NCBI GenBank assembly: GCA_002307215.1
Contig: DBTU01000033.1
Coordinates: 59,016-100,991 of the forward strand
Direction: 5' to 3'
DNA length: 41,976 nt
Source: Lachnoclostridium sp. UBA1308
GTDB taxonomy: Bacteria; Bacillota; Clostridia; Lachnospirales; Lachnospiraceae
How positions within the stretch are numbered: position 1 is the stretch's first letter; each line of letters starts with the position of its first letter. The notes below the pieces were generated by a model. It was not told the origin of the DNA, searched no databases, and saw only the letters and a list, made by a program, of their open reading frames with translations. Both the position numbers and the translations under genes were made by a program. Shown here one piece after another: positions 25,342 to 33,275 of the stretch.

Positions 25342-25376
25342 GGTGTCTAAAAAGTATGCTCTACTTTTAAGACACC
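25342..25376 (-). terminator. Hairpin between jag and mnmE
   Basis: GGTGTCT-AAAAGTA arms pair over 15 positions with one A-A mismatch and a 5-base loop. It lies about 24 bases after the jag stop. The following minus-strand sequence (TTTATCTATG) is only weakly T-rich, so partial termination or processing is likely. Confidence 0.6.
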
Positions 25377-25399
25377 CCTTCTATACAATAATCTTTTAA

Positions 25400-26248
25400 T
25401 TAAACAGTTTCTGTTTCTACCGGTTCATCTTTCTTTGTCTTGCTTTCCTTATACTTCTCGTAATCCGATTTATAATCGGCGCTGTAATTCTTATTAAATC
25501 CGCTTTTACTTGTATTAAAGGCCTGCTTATAATTCTTGTTAGTCACACCATTATGGCTAAAATCCTTTTTAAACCCGCCGACCGCCGGCTTGTTACTGTT
25601 ACTTGTAAATTTCTTTTCGACTACTGTCTTCTTTACATTAATTACAACCTTACGGTACGGTTCTTCACCCTCCGAATAGGTTTCTACAAACTTATCATTT
25701 TGTAATGCAGAGTGAATGATTCTTCTTTCATACGGATTCATTGGTTCCAATGATACCGGCTTTCTTGTTCTCTTAACTTTAAATGCAATATTCTTTGCCA
25801 AATTTTCGAGGGTTTCTTTTCTTCTGGCTCTATAGTTCTCGGTATCCAATTTGACCTTAATGTAATTCTCACTGTTTTTATTGATTACAAGACTAACAAG
25901 GTATTGAAGTGAATCCAGAGTTTGTCCTCTTTTACCGATTAAAACGCCCATTTCGTCCCCATCGATATTGATTTCAATTGTAGCATTTTCCTTATCAAAT
26001 AAAACCTCACAGGTGGCGTTTATTCCCATGGCATGAAAAACATCGTCAAGAAATCTCTTTGCATTGTTCTCCATTGTTACTTTAATCTTGACTTTAATCT
26101 TTGCCGACTTTCCGAACATACCTAAAAAGCCACTCGTTTCCCTTTCAATAACTTCATATTCTATGTTATCAATCGTTGTATCAAGTTCAAGCATAGCATT
26201 TGTTAAGGCTTCATCTACGGTTTTAGCAGTAATATCTTTCCATTCCAT
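25400..26248 (-). CDS. jag: RNA-binding protein Jag (KhpB)
   Basis: 282 residues, some 70 longer than Bacillus Jag. The Jag_N domain (1-50, MEWKDITAKTVDEALTNAM, then ERETSGFLGMFGKSAKIKV) is followed by a KH domain (about 80-150, with the GXXG loop read as GKRGQTLDSLQYLV) and an R3H domain (AFKVKRTRKPVSLEPMNPYERRIIH). The last 70 residues are a low-complexity Asn/Lys/Ser/Tyr-rich extension ending EPVETETV, likely disordered. Jag/KhpB binds RNA with KhpA and affects cell elongation in other Firmicutes. It lies 13 bases after yidC. Confidence 0.93.
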   Translation of the reverse strand: MEWKDITAKTVDEALTNAMLELDTTIDNIEYEVIERETSGFLGMFGKSAKIKVKIKVTMENNAKRFLDDVFHAMGINATCEVLFDKENATIEINIDGDEMGVLIGKRGQTLDSLQYLVSLVINKNSENYIKVKLDTENYRARRKETLENLAKNIAFKVKRTRKPVSLEPMNPYERRIIHSALQNDKFVETYSEGEEPYRKVVINVKKTVVEKKFTSNSNKPAVGGFKKDFSHNGVTNKNYKQAFNTSKSGFNKNYSADYKSDYEKYKESKTKKDEPVETETV

Positions 26249-26261
26249 GATTATACCCCCT

Positions 26262-27521
26262 TTAAAGTTTCTTGTTTTTAAGAAGATTTGCTATTTCCGA
26301 AACACTTTTTGGACCGGTTGATAACTTTTTATCGGACTTATCCTCCGATAAAACTTCTTCCGTCTCTTCCTTCTTACTAACTTCAGAACTATTTGTTTTA
26401 TCAGCAACTTCCGGCTTTTCTAATACTGTATTTTCAATAAATTTAGTCTGTGTTTTTGCTAGTTCTTGTACTGTCATCCCTTTACTTGCTGCTTCCATGC
26501 TCATTCTTAGGGGTGATTTCCTTTTCTTTGCCGCTTTAGCCGCACTTTTTTCTATTAATTCATCAACATTCAAACGATCTAACATTCTATTAACAAAATA
26601 CTGCTGTATAATCATAAATACACTGGTAGCAATCCAGTAGAGACCAATACCTAGAGGAAACGTTATACAGAAGAAAAACTGCATTAACGGCATCATATAA
26701 ATCATTGAATTCATAGCTGAGGCCATCGGATTATCTTTATTATCCTGCGGCTTCATCTGTACCTGCTTACTTTGTACAAAGGATAAAACTGCTGCTAGTA
26801 TAGGAATAATTATTTCAACTGATTTCCAATTTGGATTATTGGTTATATTCATACCAAAAAAATTATTAGCATGATTTATGTTTGCATATGCACCGTTAAT
26901 CGACGTAGATAAAGCCGGTATAGTTTCAGCTAATTTACCTTGTGCAGTGGTTCCCAGCTTAGCCAATACATTAATAATATTGTCAACCGCAGATAAATCC
27001 TTTGTCGAAATTCTTGCATTCGTTCCAACGACAGTCTTTATTATCTGATCATAGCCATCTACACCCTTAATACCAACAGCCATTGCTTCATACATGCCTT
27101 TAATTTGTCCTACATAAGCGGGAATATTAATAATTACTTGATATAAAGCAAACATTAAGGGCAATGTAATTAACAGCGGAAGACACCCTGATGTAGGATT
27201 TGCTCCATATTTTGCATATAAAGCTTGTTGTTCGGCCTGCATCTTTCTAATTGATTCCTGATCCTTTTTACCCTTATACTTCGCCTGAATTTTCTGTAAT
27301 TCAGGATTCATTCTGGCTGATAACTTAGAGAATTTTTGCTGTTTGATTGTTAATGGGAGCATTAAAGCTCTCACAATAAAAGTAAATATAATAATTGATA
27401 ATGCAATGTTTTGAATTCCAAACAAATTAAAGAATTCAAAAATGCCATTCATAATTAAGCCAAGTAGGCTTGCGATCGGTTCTAAAATACCGGCACTTTT
27501 CGTTAATAATGTAACTACCAA
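26262..27521 (-). CDS. yidC: Membrane protein insertase YidC (SpoIIIJ/OxaA)
   Basis: 419 residues. Inserts membrane proteins with or without SecYEG. Helices: about 9-33, IALSIIIFTFIVRALMLPL (with the conserved positive residue inside the groove), TSGCLPLLITLPLMFALYQVI, and two near 275-330. A cytoplasmic hairpin (SKLSARMNPELQKIQAKYKGKK) is canonical. A large external segment (about 140-245) separates helices, longer than in Bacillus SpoIIIJ, and there is no lipobox. The tail is long, basic and Ser/Glu-rich. The start is TTG at 27521, placed after GGAGGAAGAATAGAA; I see no ATG start that keeps the first helix. Confidence 0.93.
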   Translation of the reverse strand: MVVTLLTKSAGILEPIASLLGLIMNGIFEFFNLFGIQNIALSIIIFTFIVRALMLPLTIKQQKFSKLSARMNPELQKIQAKYKGKKDQESIRKMQAEQQALYAKYGANPTSGCLPLLITLPLMFALYQVIINIPAYVGQIKGMYEAMAVGIKGVDGYDQIIKTVVGTNARISTKDLSAVDNIINVLAKLGTTAQGKLAETIPALSTSINGAYANINHANNFFGMNITNNPNWKSVEIIIPILAAVLSFVQSKQVQMKPQDNKDNPMASAMNSMIYMMPLMQFFFCITFPLGIGLYWIATSVFMIIQQYFVNRMLDRLNVDELIEKSAAKAAKKRKSPLRMSMEAASKGMTVQELAKTQTKFIENTVLEKPEVADKTNSSEVSKKEETEEVLSEDKSDKKLSTGPKSVSEIANLLKNKKL

Positions 27522-27625
27522 TTCTATTCTTCCTCCTTAGAGCCATCTATTGTCTATGCATAGATTAACACTTCCTCATATTTTATCACTGATTATGAAT
27601 TAGAAATAAAAATAAAGTAGCTTCA

Positions 27626-27844
27626 TTACGGAACCGGATCATACCCTCCCTTATGAAAGGGATGGCATCTTAATACCCTTCTTACCGCTAAATAGGTTCC
27701 TTTTAAGGCCCCATACTTTTCCAGCGCTTCCAGTGCGTATAAGGAGCAGGTAGGTGAATAGATACAGCTTGGTGTTCTCTTAAGAGGAGATATATATTTT
27801 TGATAGAACTTTATCATAAAAATAAATAATTTCTTAATAATCAC
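27626..27844 (-). CDS. yidD: Membrane protein insertion efficiency factor YidD
   Basis: 72 residues. Small membrane-peripheral protein that assists YidC. The signature is complete: YQKYISPLKRTPSCIYSPTCSLYALEAL with three conserved cysteines across the protein (Cys27, Cys33, and Cys in LRCHPFHKGGYDPVP). The C-terminal HPFHKGGYDPVP is nearly invariant. Located between rnpA and yidC as in most bacteria, with a 104-base gap to yidC. Confidence 0.96.
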   Translation of the reverse strand: MIIKKLFIFMIKFYQKYISPLKRTPSCIYSPTCSLYALEALEKYGALKGTYLAVRRVLRCHPFHKGGYDPVP

Positions 27845-27879
27845 TTCTATACTCCTACAATGTACTCTTACATTCCGAT

Positions 27880-28230
27880 TTATGGTTCCACTACTTCTTT
27901 TCCAATTTTATGGAGTTTAATCAGGTGTAATAATGCGCTTACAATCTCACAATAATCCCTACCCTTGGCTCCTACTCTTGCCACAACGATAATATCTAAT
28001 CCGTCTAATATGCTATCCTCTGATAATCGATAGCTTTCCCTTATTAATCTTGTTATCCTGTGTCTTACAACACTATTTCCAACTTTTTTACTTACTGATA
28101 TTCCAATTCGGTTATAACTGAACTTGTTTCTTTTTACATACATAACTAGATATTTATTCGCATACGATTTTGCTGTACTATAAATTTCTTTAAAATCTTT
28201 ATTGTCCTTTAACGACTCTAACTTTTTCAT
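27880..28230 (-). CDS. rnpA: Ribonuclease P protein component RnpA
   Basis: 116 residues. Basic protein cofactor of RNase P, which matures tRNA 5' ends. Start MKKLESLKDNKDFKEIYS, central strand YVKRNKFSYNRIGISVSKKVG and the RNR-type helix GNSVVRHRITRLIRESYR are present. The usual Asn of the RN(R/K) signature is His here (RHR). The reading ends KIGKEVVEP. It follows rpmH by 159 bases. Confidence 0.95.
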   Translation of the reverse strand: MKKLESLKDNKDFKEIYSTAKSYANKYLVMYVKRNKFSYNRIGISVSKKVGNSVVRHRITRLIRESYRLSEDSILDGLDIIVVARVGAKGRDYCEIVSALLHLIKLHKIGKEVVEP

Positions 28231-28320
28231 TCCTAATTAATCCTTACCTAAACTCTAAACATCTGACTTGTCAGATATTATCCGTGATGATACGGTAATC
28301 CGTATTATTTGCAATTAATA

Positions 28321-28355
28321 ATAAGTGAATTCATTATTTTGATAAATTCACTTAT
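28321..28355 (-). promoter_or_regulatory. Inverted repeat between rpmH and rnpA
   Basis: ATAAGTGAATT (28321-28331) and AATTCACTTAT (28345-28355) form an 11-bp stem with a 13-base loop. A further small hairpin ATACGG-taat-CCGTAT lies at 28291-28306. Neither has a T-run; they may set the ratio of L34 to RnpA by processing. Confidence 0.5.
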
Positions 28356-28372
28356 TATTATATAGAAGAAAA

Positions 28373-28390
28373 GGTCACAAATTTGCGACC
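28373..28390 (-). terminator. Hairpin at the end of rpmH
   Basis: On the minus strand GGTCGCA pairs with TGTGACC (one G-U pair) around an AATT loop, then TTTTCTTCT. It abuts the rpmH stop codon and looks like a weak terminator or attenuator that would let only part of the transcription continue into rnpA. Confidence 0.55.
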
Positions 28391-28524
28391 TATGCAGATA
28401 ATATCTTTCTTCCCTTAGCTCTTCTTGCAGATATAACCTTTCTGCCGCTTGCTGTAGCCATTCTAGCTCTAAATCCATGTACCTTTGCGTGAGATCTTTT
28501 TTTCGGTTGGAATGTCATTTTCAT
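28390..28524 (-). CDS. rpmH: Ribosomal protein L34
   Basis: 44 residues, MKMTFQPKKRSHAKVHGF at the start and GRKILSA at the end, the standard L34 with many Arg and Lys. Large-subunit ribosomal protein. GGAGG lies 8 bases ahead of the ATG. It is the origin-proximal gene of the minus-strand cluster. Confidence 0.98.
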   Translation of the reverse strand: MKMTFQPKKRSHAKVHGFRARMATASGRKVISARRAKGRKILSA

Positions 28525-28621
28525 AACTGCGCACCTCCTTTTAAAATGTACTGTGCAATTCAATAAGCGAATATTTTATTAATTATCCAAAAGAATAGCC
28601 TTCTATTAATTTGAATTAATC

Positions 28622-28650
28622 ATCATATCAAAATGAAAAGGGCAGTCCAA
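28622..28650 (-). promoter_or_regulatory. Promoter of rpmH
   Basis: Minus strand TTGGAC (28650-28645), 17-base spacer, TATGAT (28627-28622), about 100 bases before the rpmH ATG. Confidence 0.6.
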
Positions 28651-28807
28651 GCCATTCTGTATGATATTTTGGAATATCACGTTTATTATATTCGCAATAC
28701 CAGTTTACGTCAAGTAAATAATTTATAATCCCGGTTCTATTGCGGCTAACAAAAATAACAATTGTTTCCTTATATATATAACAATTTGTTGATAACTATT
28801 TTTTCGG

Positions 28808-28816
28808 GGTGGATAA
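28808..28816 (-). promoter_or_regulatory. DnaA box (one mismatch)
   Basis: Minus strand TTATCCACC, differing from TTATCCACA at the last base. Confidence 0.65.
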
Positions 28817-28893
28817 TATGTTCTTTCATTTTAGATGATTAAACTATGCCCCTGTATTAAGCTCATTTGATCAATGTTACTAATGTTTTATTC

Positions 28894-28902
28894 TTATCCA
28901 CA
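28894..28902 (+). promoter_or_regulatory. DnaA box (perfect)
   Basis: TTATCCACA, about 110 bases before the dnaA ATG. Confidence 0.88.
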
Positions 28903-28944
28903 TATTTCTCAAATGGTCTAAAAACAAAGATAGGCATATTAACC

Positions 28945-28972
28945 ATTGAAAATTTAATAATTTTGTTATAAT
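28945..28972 (+). promoter_or_regulatory. Promoter of dnaA
   Basis: A perfect TATAAT (28967-28972) with a partial -35 (ATTGAA or TTGAAA, 15-16 bases upstream). It lies about 40 bases after the perfect DnaA box, so DnaA autoregulation is possible. Confidence 0.6.
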
Positions 28973-29004
28973 ATATATCTATGTGAGTGTTAATGGAGGC
29001 AATA

Positions 29005-30357
29005 ATGAAAAGTTTAATAGAATCAAAATGGGATGAGATTTTAAAATATTTAATTTCAGAGTACGGGATTACCGATGTCTCATATTCTACTTGGTTAAAA
29101 CCTCTTAAGGTATATGATGTAAAAGATCATTTAATTACCATCCTTATTAATGATGAGCGCATTGGACCTCCAAGTGTAAATGTGATACGTAATAAATATG
29201 AATTATTATTAAAGGTCTCCATTGAGGAAATTCTGAATGAGCCTTATGATATAAAATTTATTCTTCAAAGTCAGATTGATTCCTCTGAAAAGGCAGCCGA
29301 AATGTCTGCTAATAAAAAGAAAAATAGTGGACCGGTCTATTTAAATACACGGTATACCTTCGATACCTTTGTGGTTGGAGGTAATAATGAATTTGCCAGA
29401 GCAGCTGCACTTGCTGTAGCAGAAAATCCGGGGGAGATTTATAATCCTCTTTTTATTTATGGTGGGGTTGGACTTGGTAAAACCCATTTAATGCATTCGA
29501 TTGCGCATTTTGTCCTAAATCAAAACCCTGATACAAAGGTTCTTTATGTTACCAGCGAAAAGTTTACAAATGAATTAATTGATGCCATTCAAAAAAACAC
29601 TACAAATCAATTTCGTGAGAAATACCGCTCCATTGATATTTTATTAATTGATGATATTCAATTTATAATAGGAAAAGAAAGAACTCAGGAAGAATTTTTC
29701 CATACCTTTAATACACTTCATGAATCAAAAAGACAAATTATTATTTCCAGCGATCGTCCCCCCAGAGAAATGATTACATTAGAGGACAGGCTACGTTCGC
29801 GCTTTGAACATGGTTTACTGGCAGATATTCAATCTCCTGATTATGAAACCAGAATGGCTATTTTAAGAAAAAGAGAAGAGATTGACGGCTTGCAAATTGA
29901 TGAAGATGTAATGGCATATATAGCAACAAACATCAAATCAAATATCCGAGAACTTGAAGGGGCTTTAACAAAAATTGTAGCCTTTTCAAGACTCAAGAAA
30001 AGAAATCTAAATCTTGATCTTGCGGAAGAAGCCCTTAAAGATATTATTTCACCAAATGAAAAAAAAATAATTACAGCGGAATTTATTGTAGAAGTTGTTG
30101 CAGAACACCATAATCTTACTACAGCTGAAATCTATTCAAAAGATAAAAGTCGTAACATTTCGTACCCAAGACAGATGGTCATGTATCTATGCCGTCGATT
30201 AACTGATTTATCTGTTACGGAAATTGGAAAAATCTTAGGTAATAGGGATCATTCAACAGTTCTTCACGGTTGTGAAAAAGTGATAGGGGACATGCAAGCT
30301 GATGCCTCAGTACATAACACAATCGATGTTTTAATTAAGAAAATTAATCCTGAGTAA
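29005..30357 (+). CDS. dnaA: Chromosomal replication initiator DnaA
   Basis: 450 residues. ATP-dependent origin-unwinding protein. Domain I (about 1-80, WDEILKYLISEYGITDVSYSTWLKPL), a short linker, the AAA+ domain with Walker A GGVGLGKTHL, Walker B LLIDDIQF and sensor II RELEGALTK, then the C-terminal DNA-binding domain with SYPRQMVMYLCRRLTD and the signature GNRDHSTVLHGCEK. ATG 29005 has GGAGG five bases ahead; the frame also opens at GTG 28987 and ATG 28993, but the GGAGG falls inside that extension. Confidence 0.98.
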   Translation: MKSLIESKWDEILKYLISEYGITDVSYSTWLKPLKVYDVKDHLITILINDERIGPPSVNVIRNKYELLLKVSIEEILNEPYDIKFILQSQIDSSEKAAEMSANKKKNSGPVYLNTRYTFDTFVVGGNNEFARAAALAVAENPGEIYNPLFIYGGVGLGKTHLMHSIAHFVLNQNPDTKVLYVTSEKFTNELIDAIQKNTTNQFREKYRSIDILLIDDIQFIIGKERTQEEFFHTFNTLHESKRQIIISSDRPPREMITLEDRLRSRFEHGLLADIQSPDYETRMAILRKREEIDGLQIDEDVMAYIATNIKSNIRELEGALTKIVAFSRLKKRNLNLDLAEEALKDIISPNEKKIITAEFIVEVVAEHHNLTTAEIYSKDKSRNISYPRQMVMYLCRRLTDLSVTEIGKILGNRDHSTVLHGCEKVIGDMQADASVHNTIDVLIKKINPE

Positions 30358-30657
30358 AACATAATATACTTTCACTTGTAATTTATTAATTGTTTTATCC
30401 TGAATAAATTTTCGTTGATGTATCGTTGATAATGTGTTGATACACTGTTTATAAAAGTAATTTACAATATATGTATATTTTTTATCGTTTTCTTTTCCAC
30501 CATTTGGACAGGTTTATCAGCCCTGTTATCAATCCCCGGAAGCCTTTATTTTTAATGAAGGAACAGGGATATCAACAATTACACGCCCTATATTACTACT
30601 GTTACTAAGAATATTTAATATATTTATATATTTTACGTGAAGGGAGTTTATACACAG
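30358..30657. other. dnaA-dnaN spacer with alternative hairpins
   Basis: 300 bases without a gene. CCCTGTT (30521-30527) can pair with AACAGGG (30562-30568), the second arm of a larger hairpin including CCTTTA/TGAAGG, while its CCTGT part can instead pair with ACAGG (30508-30512). DnaA-box-like sequences here (for example TTATCAATC) are poor. The end is very AT-rich and probably carries the dnaN promoter around 30610-30634. Confidence 0.5.
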
Positions 30658-31767
30658 ATGAAAATCCAATGTCAGAAAGCGGATCTTTTAAATGGTGTTA
30701 ATATTGTTTTGAAAGCTGTTCCTGTAAAATCAACGATGCCTATTTTGGAATGTCTGATTATAGATGTTACAGATCAAAGCATAAAATTAATAGCGAATGA
30801 TATGGAACTAGGGATTGAAACCATTATAAAAGGAACCATAATTGAAAAGGGTACAGTTGCACTTAATGCAAAGGTTTTATCAGAAATAGTTCGCAGACTT
30901 CCCGAGAATGAAGTAAGCATTACTACGGACTCTAACTATTTAACGGAGATTATATGTGAAAAAGCAAACTTTTCGATTTCCGGAAGATCAGGAGAAGAGT
31001 TTCCTGTATTGCCTAAAATAGAAAAAGAAAATGTTGTAAATTTATCACAATTCACTTTAAAAGAAATAATAAGACAAACAGTATTTTCTATTTCAGATAA
31101 TGAGAGTAATAAAATAATGACAGGAGAGTTATTCGAGATTAGTAAAAATGAACTCCGGGTCATTTCACTTGACGGACACAGAATTTCTATTCGTAAAATT
31201 TTTATGAAGGAATCCTATGAGGATAGGAAAGTAATTGTTCCCGGTAAAACACTGAATGAAATCAGTAAAATTTTATCAGGAGAAGCATCTTCCCAAGTTC
31301 AGATTTTCTTTACCGAAAAGCATGTTTTATTTGAATTTGATAATACACTAGTTCTTAGTAGATTAATCGAAGGTGAATATTATAGAATAGACCAAATGCT
31401 TTCCAGTGATTATGAAACTAAGGTTACCATCAATAAGAAGGAGCTTCAAAACTGTATAGAAAGAGCCTCCCTCTTAATACGGGAGACAGATAAGAAACCT
31501 ATCATCATTGATATTAAGAACAATAATTTTGAATTAAAGATAAATACAGCAATAGGATCAATGAAAGAAGAAATAGATATAACTCTGGAGGGAAAAGACA
31601 TTGTAATAGGCTTCAACCCCAAATTTTTACTTGATGCATTAAGAGTTATAGATGACGAAAATGTAGATATATATTTAATCAATGCAAAAGCGCCGTGCTT
31701 TATAAGAGATAAGGAACAGTCTTATATTTATTTAATTTTGCCGGTTAATATTAATGTTGTATCATAA
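30658..31767 (+). CDS. dnaN: DNA polymerase III beta subunit (sliding clamp) DnaN
   Basis: 369 residues, the family length. Ring-shaped processivity factor for the replicase. Three repeated clamp domains; typical segments are KAVPVKSTMPILECLII, SGRSGEEFPVLP, VISLDGHRISIRK and IGFNPKFLLDALRVID, with a C terminus ILPVNINVVS in place of the more usual MPMR-type end. ATG 30658 is preferred; the frame opens at GTG 30637, whose GTGAAGGGAG actually contains the ribosome-binding site. Confidence 0.97.
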   Translation: MKIQCQKADLLNGVNIVLKAVPVKSTMPILECLIIDVTDQSIKLIANDMELGIETIIKGTIIEKGTVALNAKVLSEIVRRLPENEVSITTDSNYLTEIICEKANFSISGRSGEEFPVLPKIEKENVVNLSQFTLKEIIRQTVFSISDNESNKIMTGELFEISKNELRVISLDGHRISIRKIFMKESYEDRKVIVPGKTLNEISKILSGEASSQVQIFFTEKHVLFEFDNTLVLSRLIEGEYYRIDQMLSSDYETKVTINKKELQNCIERASLLIRETDKKPIIIDIKNNNFELKINTAIGSMKEEIDITLEGKDIVIGFNPKFLLDALRVIDDENVDIYLINAKAPCFIRDKEQSYIYLILPVNINVVS

Positions 31768-31817
31768 TGCTCTGTAAAAGCCTTCGAGCGCTTGATTTCA
31801 AGAAAGGAAACGAAGTA

Positions 31818-32027
31818 ATGCATCAAATCATATTAAGGGAAGATTATATTAAGCTTGGACAAGCACTCAAAGCAGCAGGTTTGGTTGATACAGGAGTAGA
31901 TGCCAAGATGGACATAAAAGATGGTAAAGTAAAAGTAAATGGAGTAGTTGAACTTCAAAGAGGAAAAAAGCTTTATGACGGATCTATAGTAGATTATAAT
32001 GGAGAACAGATTCAAGTTGTTAAGTAG
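31818..32027 (+). CDS. S4-domain RNA-binding protein (YaaA/RlbA-like)
   Basis: 69 residues. A single S4 RNA-binding domain (IKLGQALKAAGLVDTGVDAKMDIKDGKVKVNGVVE, read in two halves, then RGKKLYDGSIVDYNGEQIQV). This gene lies between dnaN and recF throughout Firmicutes and has been tied to large-ribosomal-subunit assembly. ATG 31818 has AAAGGAAACG ahead; the upstream frame (31767) overlaps the dnaN stop and has no family similarity. Confidence 0.92.
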   Translation: MHQIILREDYIKLGQALKAAGLVDTGVDAKMDIKDGKVKVNGVVELQRGKKLYDGSIVDYNGEQIQVVK

Positions 32028-32057
32028 GAATGGGAAGAAGGAAATGCTGGTGCGGAT

Positions 32058-33275
32058 ATGATTGTAAAGTCCTTGGAGCTAAAGAATTATAGGAACTATG
32101 ATAATCTTAACATATCATTTTCAAACGGTACCAATATTTTATATGGCGAAAATGCCCAGGGAAAGACAAATATTTTAGAAGCAATTTATCTGTGTGGTAC
32201 GACCAAATCACATCGTGGAAGCAAAGATAAAGAAATAGTAATGTTTGATAAAGAGGAATCCCATGTCAGAATCATATTAGAAAAAAACAATATAATGCAT
32301 CGTATTGACCTTCATTTGAAGATGAATAAGGCAAAGGGTGTTGCTATCGATGGAATACCGATTAAAAGGCAAAGTGAATTATTCGGTATGTTGAACCTTG
32401 TGTTTTTTTCGCCGGAGGATTTATATATCATAAAGAATGGTCCGGCCGAAAGAAGGAGATTCCTTGATTTGGAGCTTTGTCAATTGGATAAAATATATCT
32501 CAATTATTTATCAAACTATAATAGAGTTCTGGAGCAGAGGGGCAAGTTATTAAAACAAATAGGTTTTAACAGGAATTTATTGGATACACTTTATATATGG
32601 GATGAAAAGCTAATGGAATACGGAAAAAAGCTGATTGAGACCCGACATAATTTTGTGTTCCGGCTTAATCAATTGGTTTATAATATACATAAGAGACTAA
32701 CCGGTGATAAGGAAGAATTAATACTGCAATATGAACCGAATGTAACCACCTCGGATTTTGAAATAAAGCTGAAAAAGGCGCTCGAACGAGATCTGAGCTT
32801 AAAAATAACGAATGTAGGTCCCCACAGGGATGACTTAAGTTTTTTAATTAATGGAATTGATATCAGAAAGTACGGGTCGCAGGGGCAGCAGCGTACTGCA
32901 GCGTTATCTTGTAAGCTTGCAGAGATTGAATTAGTGAAGTCCTTAATCAAAGAAAAACCAATACTTTTGCTGGATGATGTATTATCAGAACTGGACAGAC
33001 ACAGACAAACCCAGCTATTAAACAATATAGGAGATATTCAGACAATCATTACATGTACGGGATTAGAGGAGTTTGTAGGTTGTAGGTTTGATTATGATAA
33101 TATTTTTCATATAGTAAATGGAACGATAGAAAGTGAAAATGAGTCAGATAGATATACGGAGGAGAAATTCGCCAAAGAACAGGAGGAGAAATCCTCTATA
33201 GAGCAGGAGGTTAAATCCTCCACAGATCAGGGGGGTAAATCCTCCGCAGAGCAGGAGGATAGAGATAATGGGTAG
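32058..33275 (+). CDS. recF: DNA gap repair protein RecF
   Basis: 405 residues, about 35 longer than usual. SMC-like ATPase that loads RecA at gaps with RecO and RecR. Walker A GENAQGKTNILEAIYL, the ABC signature region KYGSQGQQRTAALSCKLAE and Walker B PILLLDDVLSELD are intact. The family part ends near residue 360 (NIFHIVNGTIE). The rest is a hydrophilic tail built from 8-residue repeats (EQEEKSSI, EQEVKSST, DQGGKSSA, EQEDRDNG) encoded by 24-bp DNA repeats. The stop overlaps the gyrB start by 8 bases. The ribosome-binding sequence is weak. Confidence 0.95.
   Translation: MIVKSLELKNYRNYDNLNISFSNGTNILYGENAQGKTNILEAIYLCGTTKSHRGSKDKEIVMFDKEESHVRIILEKNNIMHRIDLHLKMNKAKGVAIDGIPIKRQSELFGMLNLVFFSPEDLYIIKNGPAERRRFLDLELCQLDKIYLNYLSNYNRVLEQRGKLLKQIGFNRNLLDTLYIWDEKLMEYGKKLIETRHNFVFRLNQLVYNIHKRLTGDKEELILQYEPNVTTSDFEIKLKKALERDLSLKITNVGPHRDDLSFLINGIDIRKYGSQGQQRTAALSCKLAEIELVKSLIKEKPILLLDDVLSELDRHRQTQLLNNIGDIQTIITCTGLEEFVGCRFDYDNIFHIVNGTIESENESDRYTEEKFAKEQEEKSSIEQEVKSSTDQGGKSSAEQEDRDNG
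33177..33272 (+). repeat. 24-bp tandem repeat at the recF-gyrB junction
   Basis: Four units (33177, 33201, 33225, 33249), each with a purine run close to GGAGG followed, in the first three, by CCTCT or CCTCC. Unit 2 pairs GGAGG (33206-33210) with CCTCC (33217-33221). CCTCC of unit 3 (33241-33245) can also pair with GGAGG of unit 4 (33254-33258), which is the gyrB ribosome-binding site. Multiples of 24 bp keep the recF frame. Confidence 0.85.

Larger units (their letters stand above)
28525..29004. other. Origin of replication (oriC), rpmH-dnaA spacer
   Basis: No gene. One perfect DnaA box TTATCCACA at 28894-28902 (plus), a near-perfect TTATCCACC at 28816-28808 (minus), and weaker TTATCCAAA at 28583-28591 (plus) and TTATCAACA at 28795-28787 (minus). 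AT-rich tracts (for example 28771-28800) would ease unwinding. The divergent rpmH and dnaA promoters and an inverted repeat TGATATT-ttgg-AATATCA (28662-28679) are also here. Box number is low compared with Bacillus, so further boxes may be degenerate. Confidence 0.88.
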
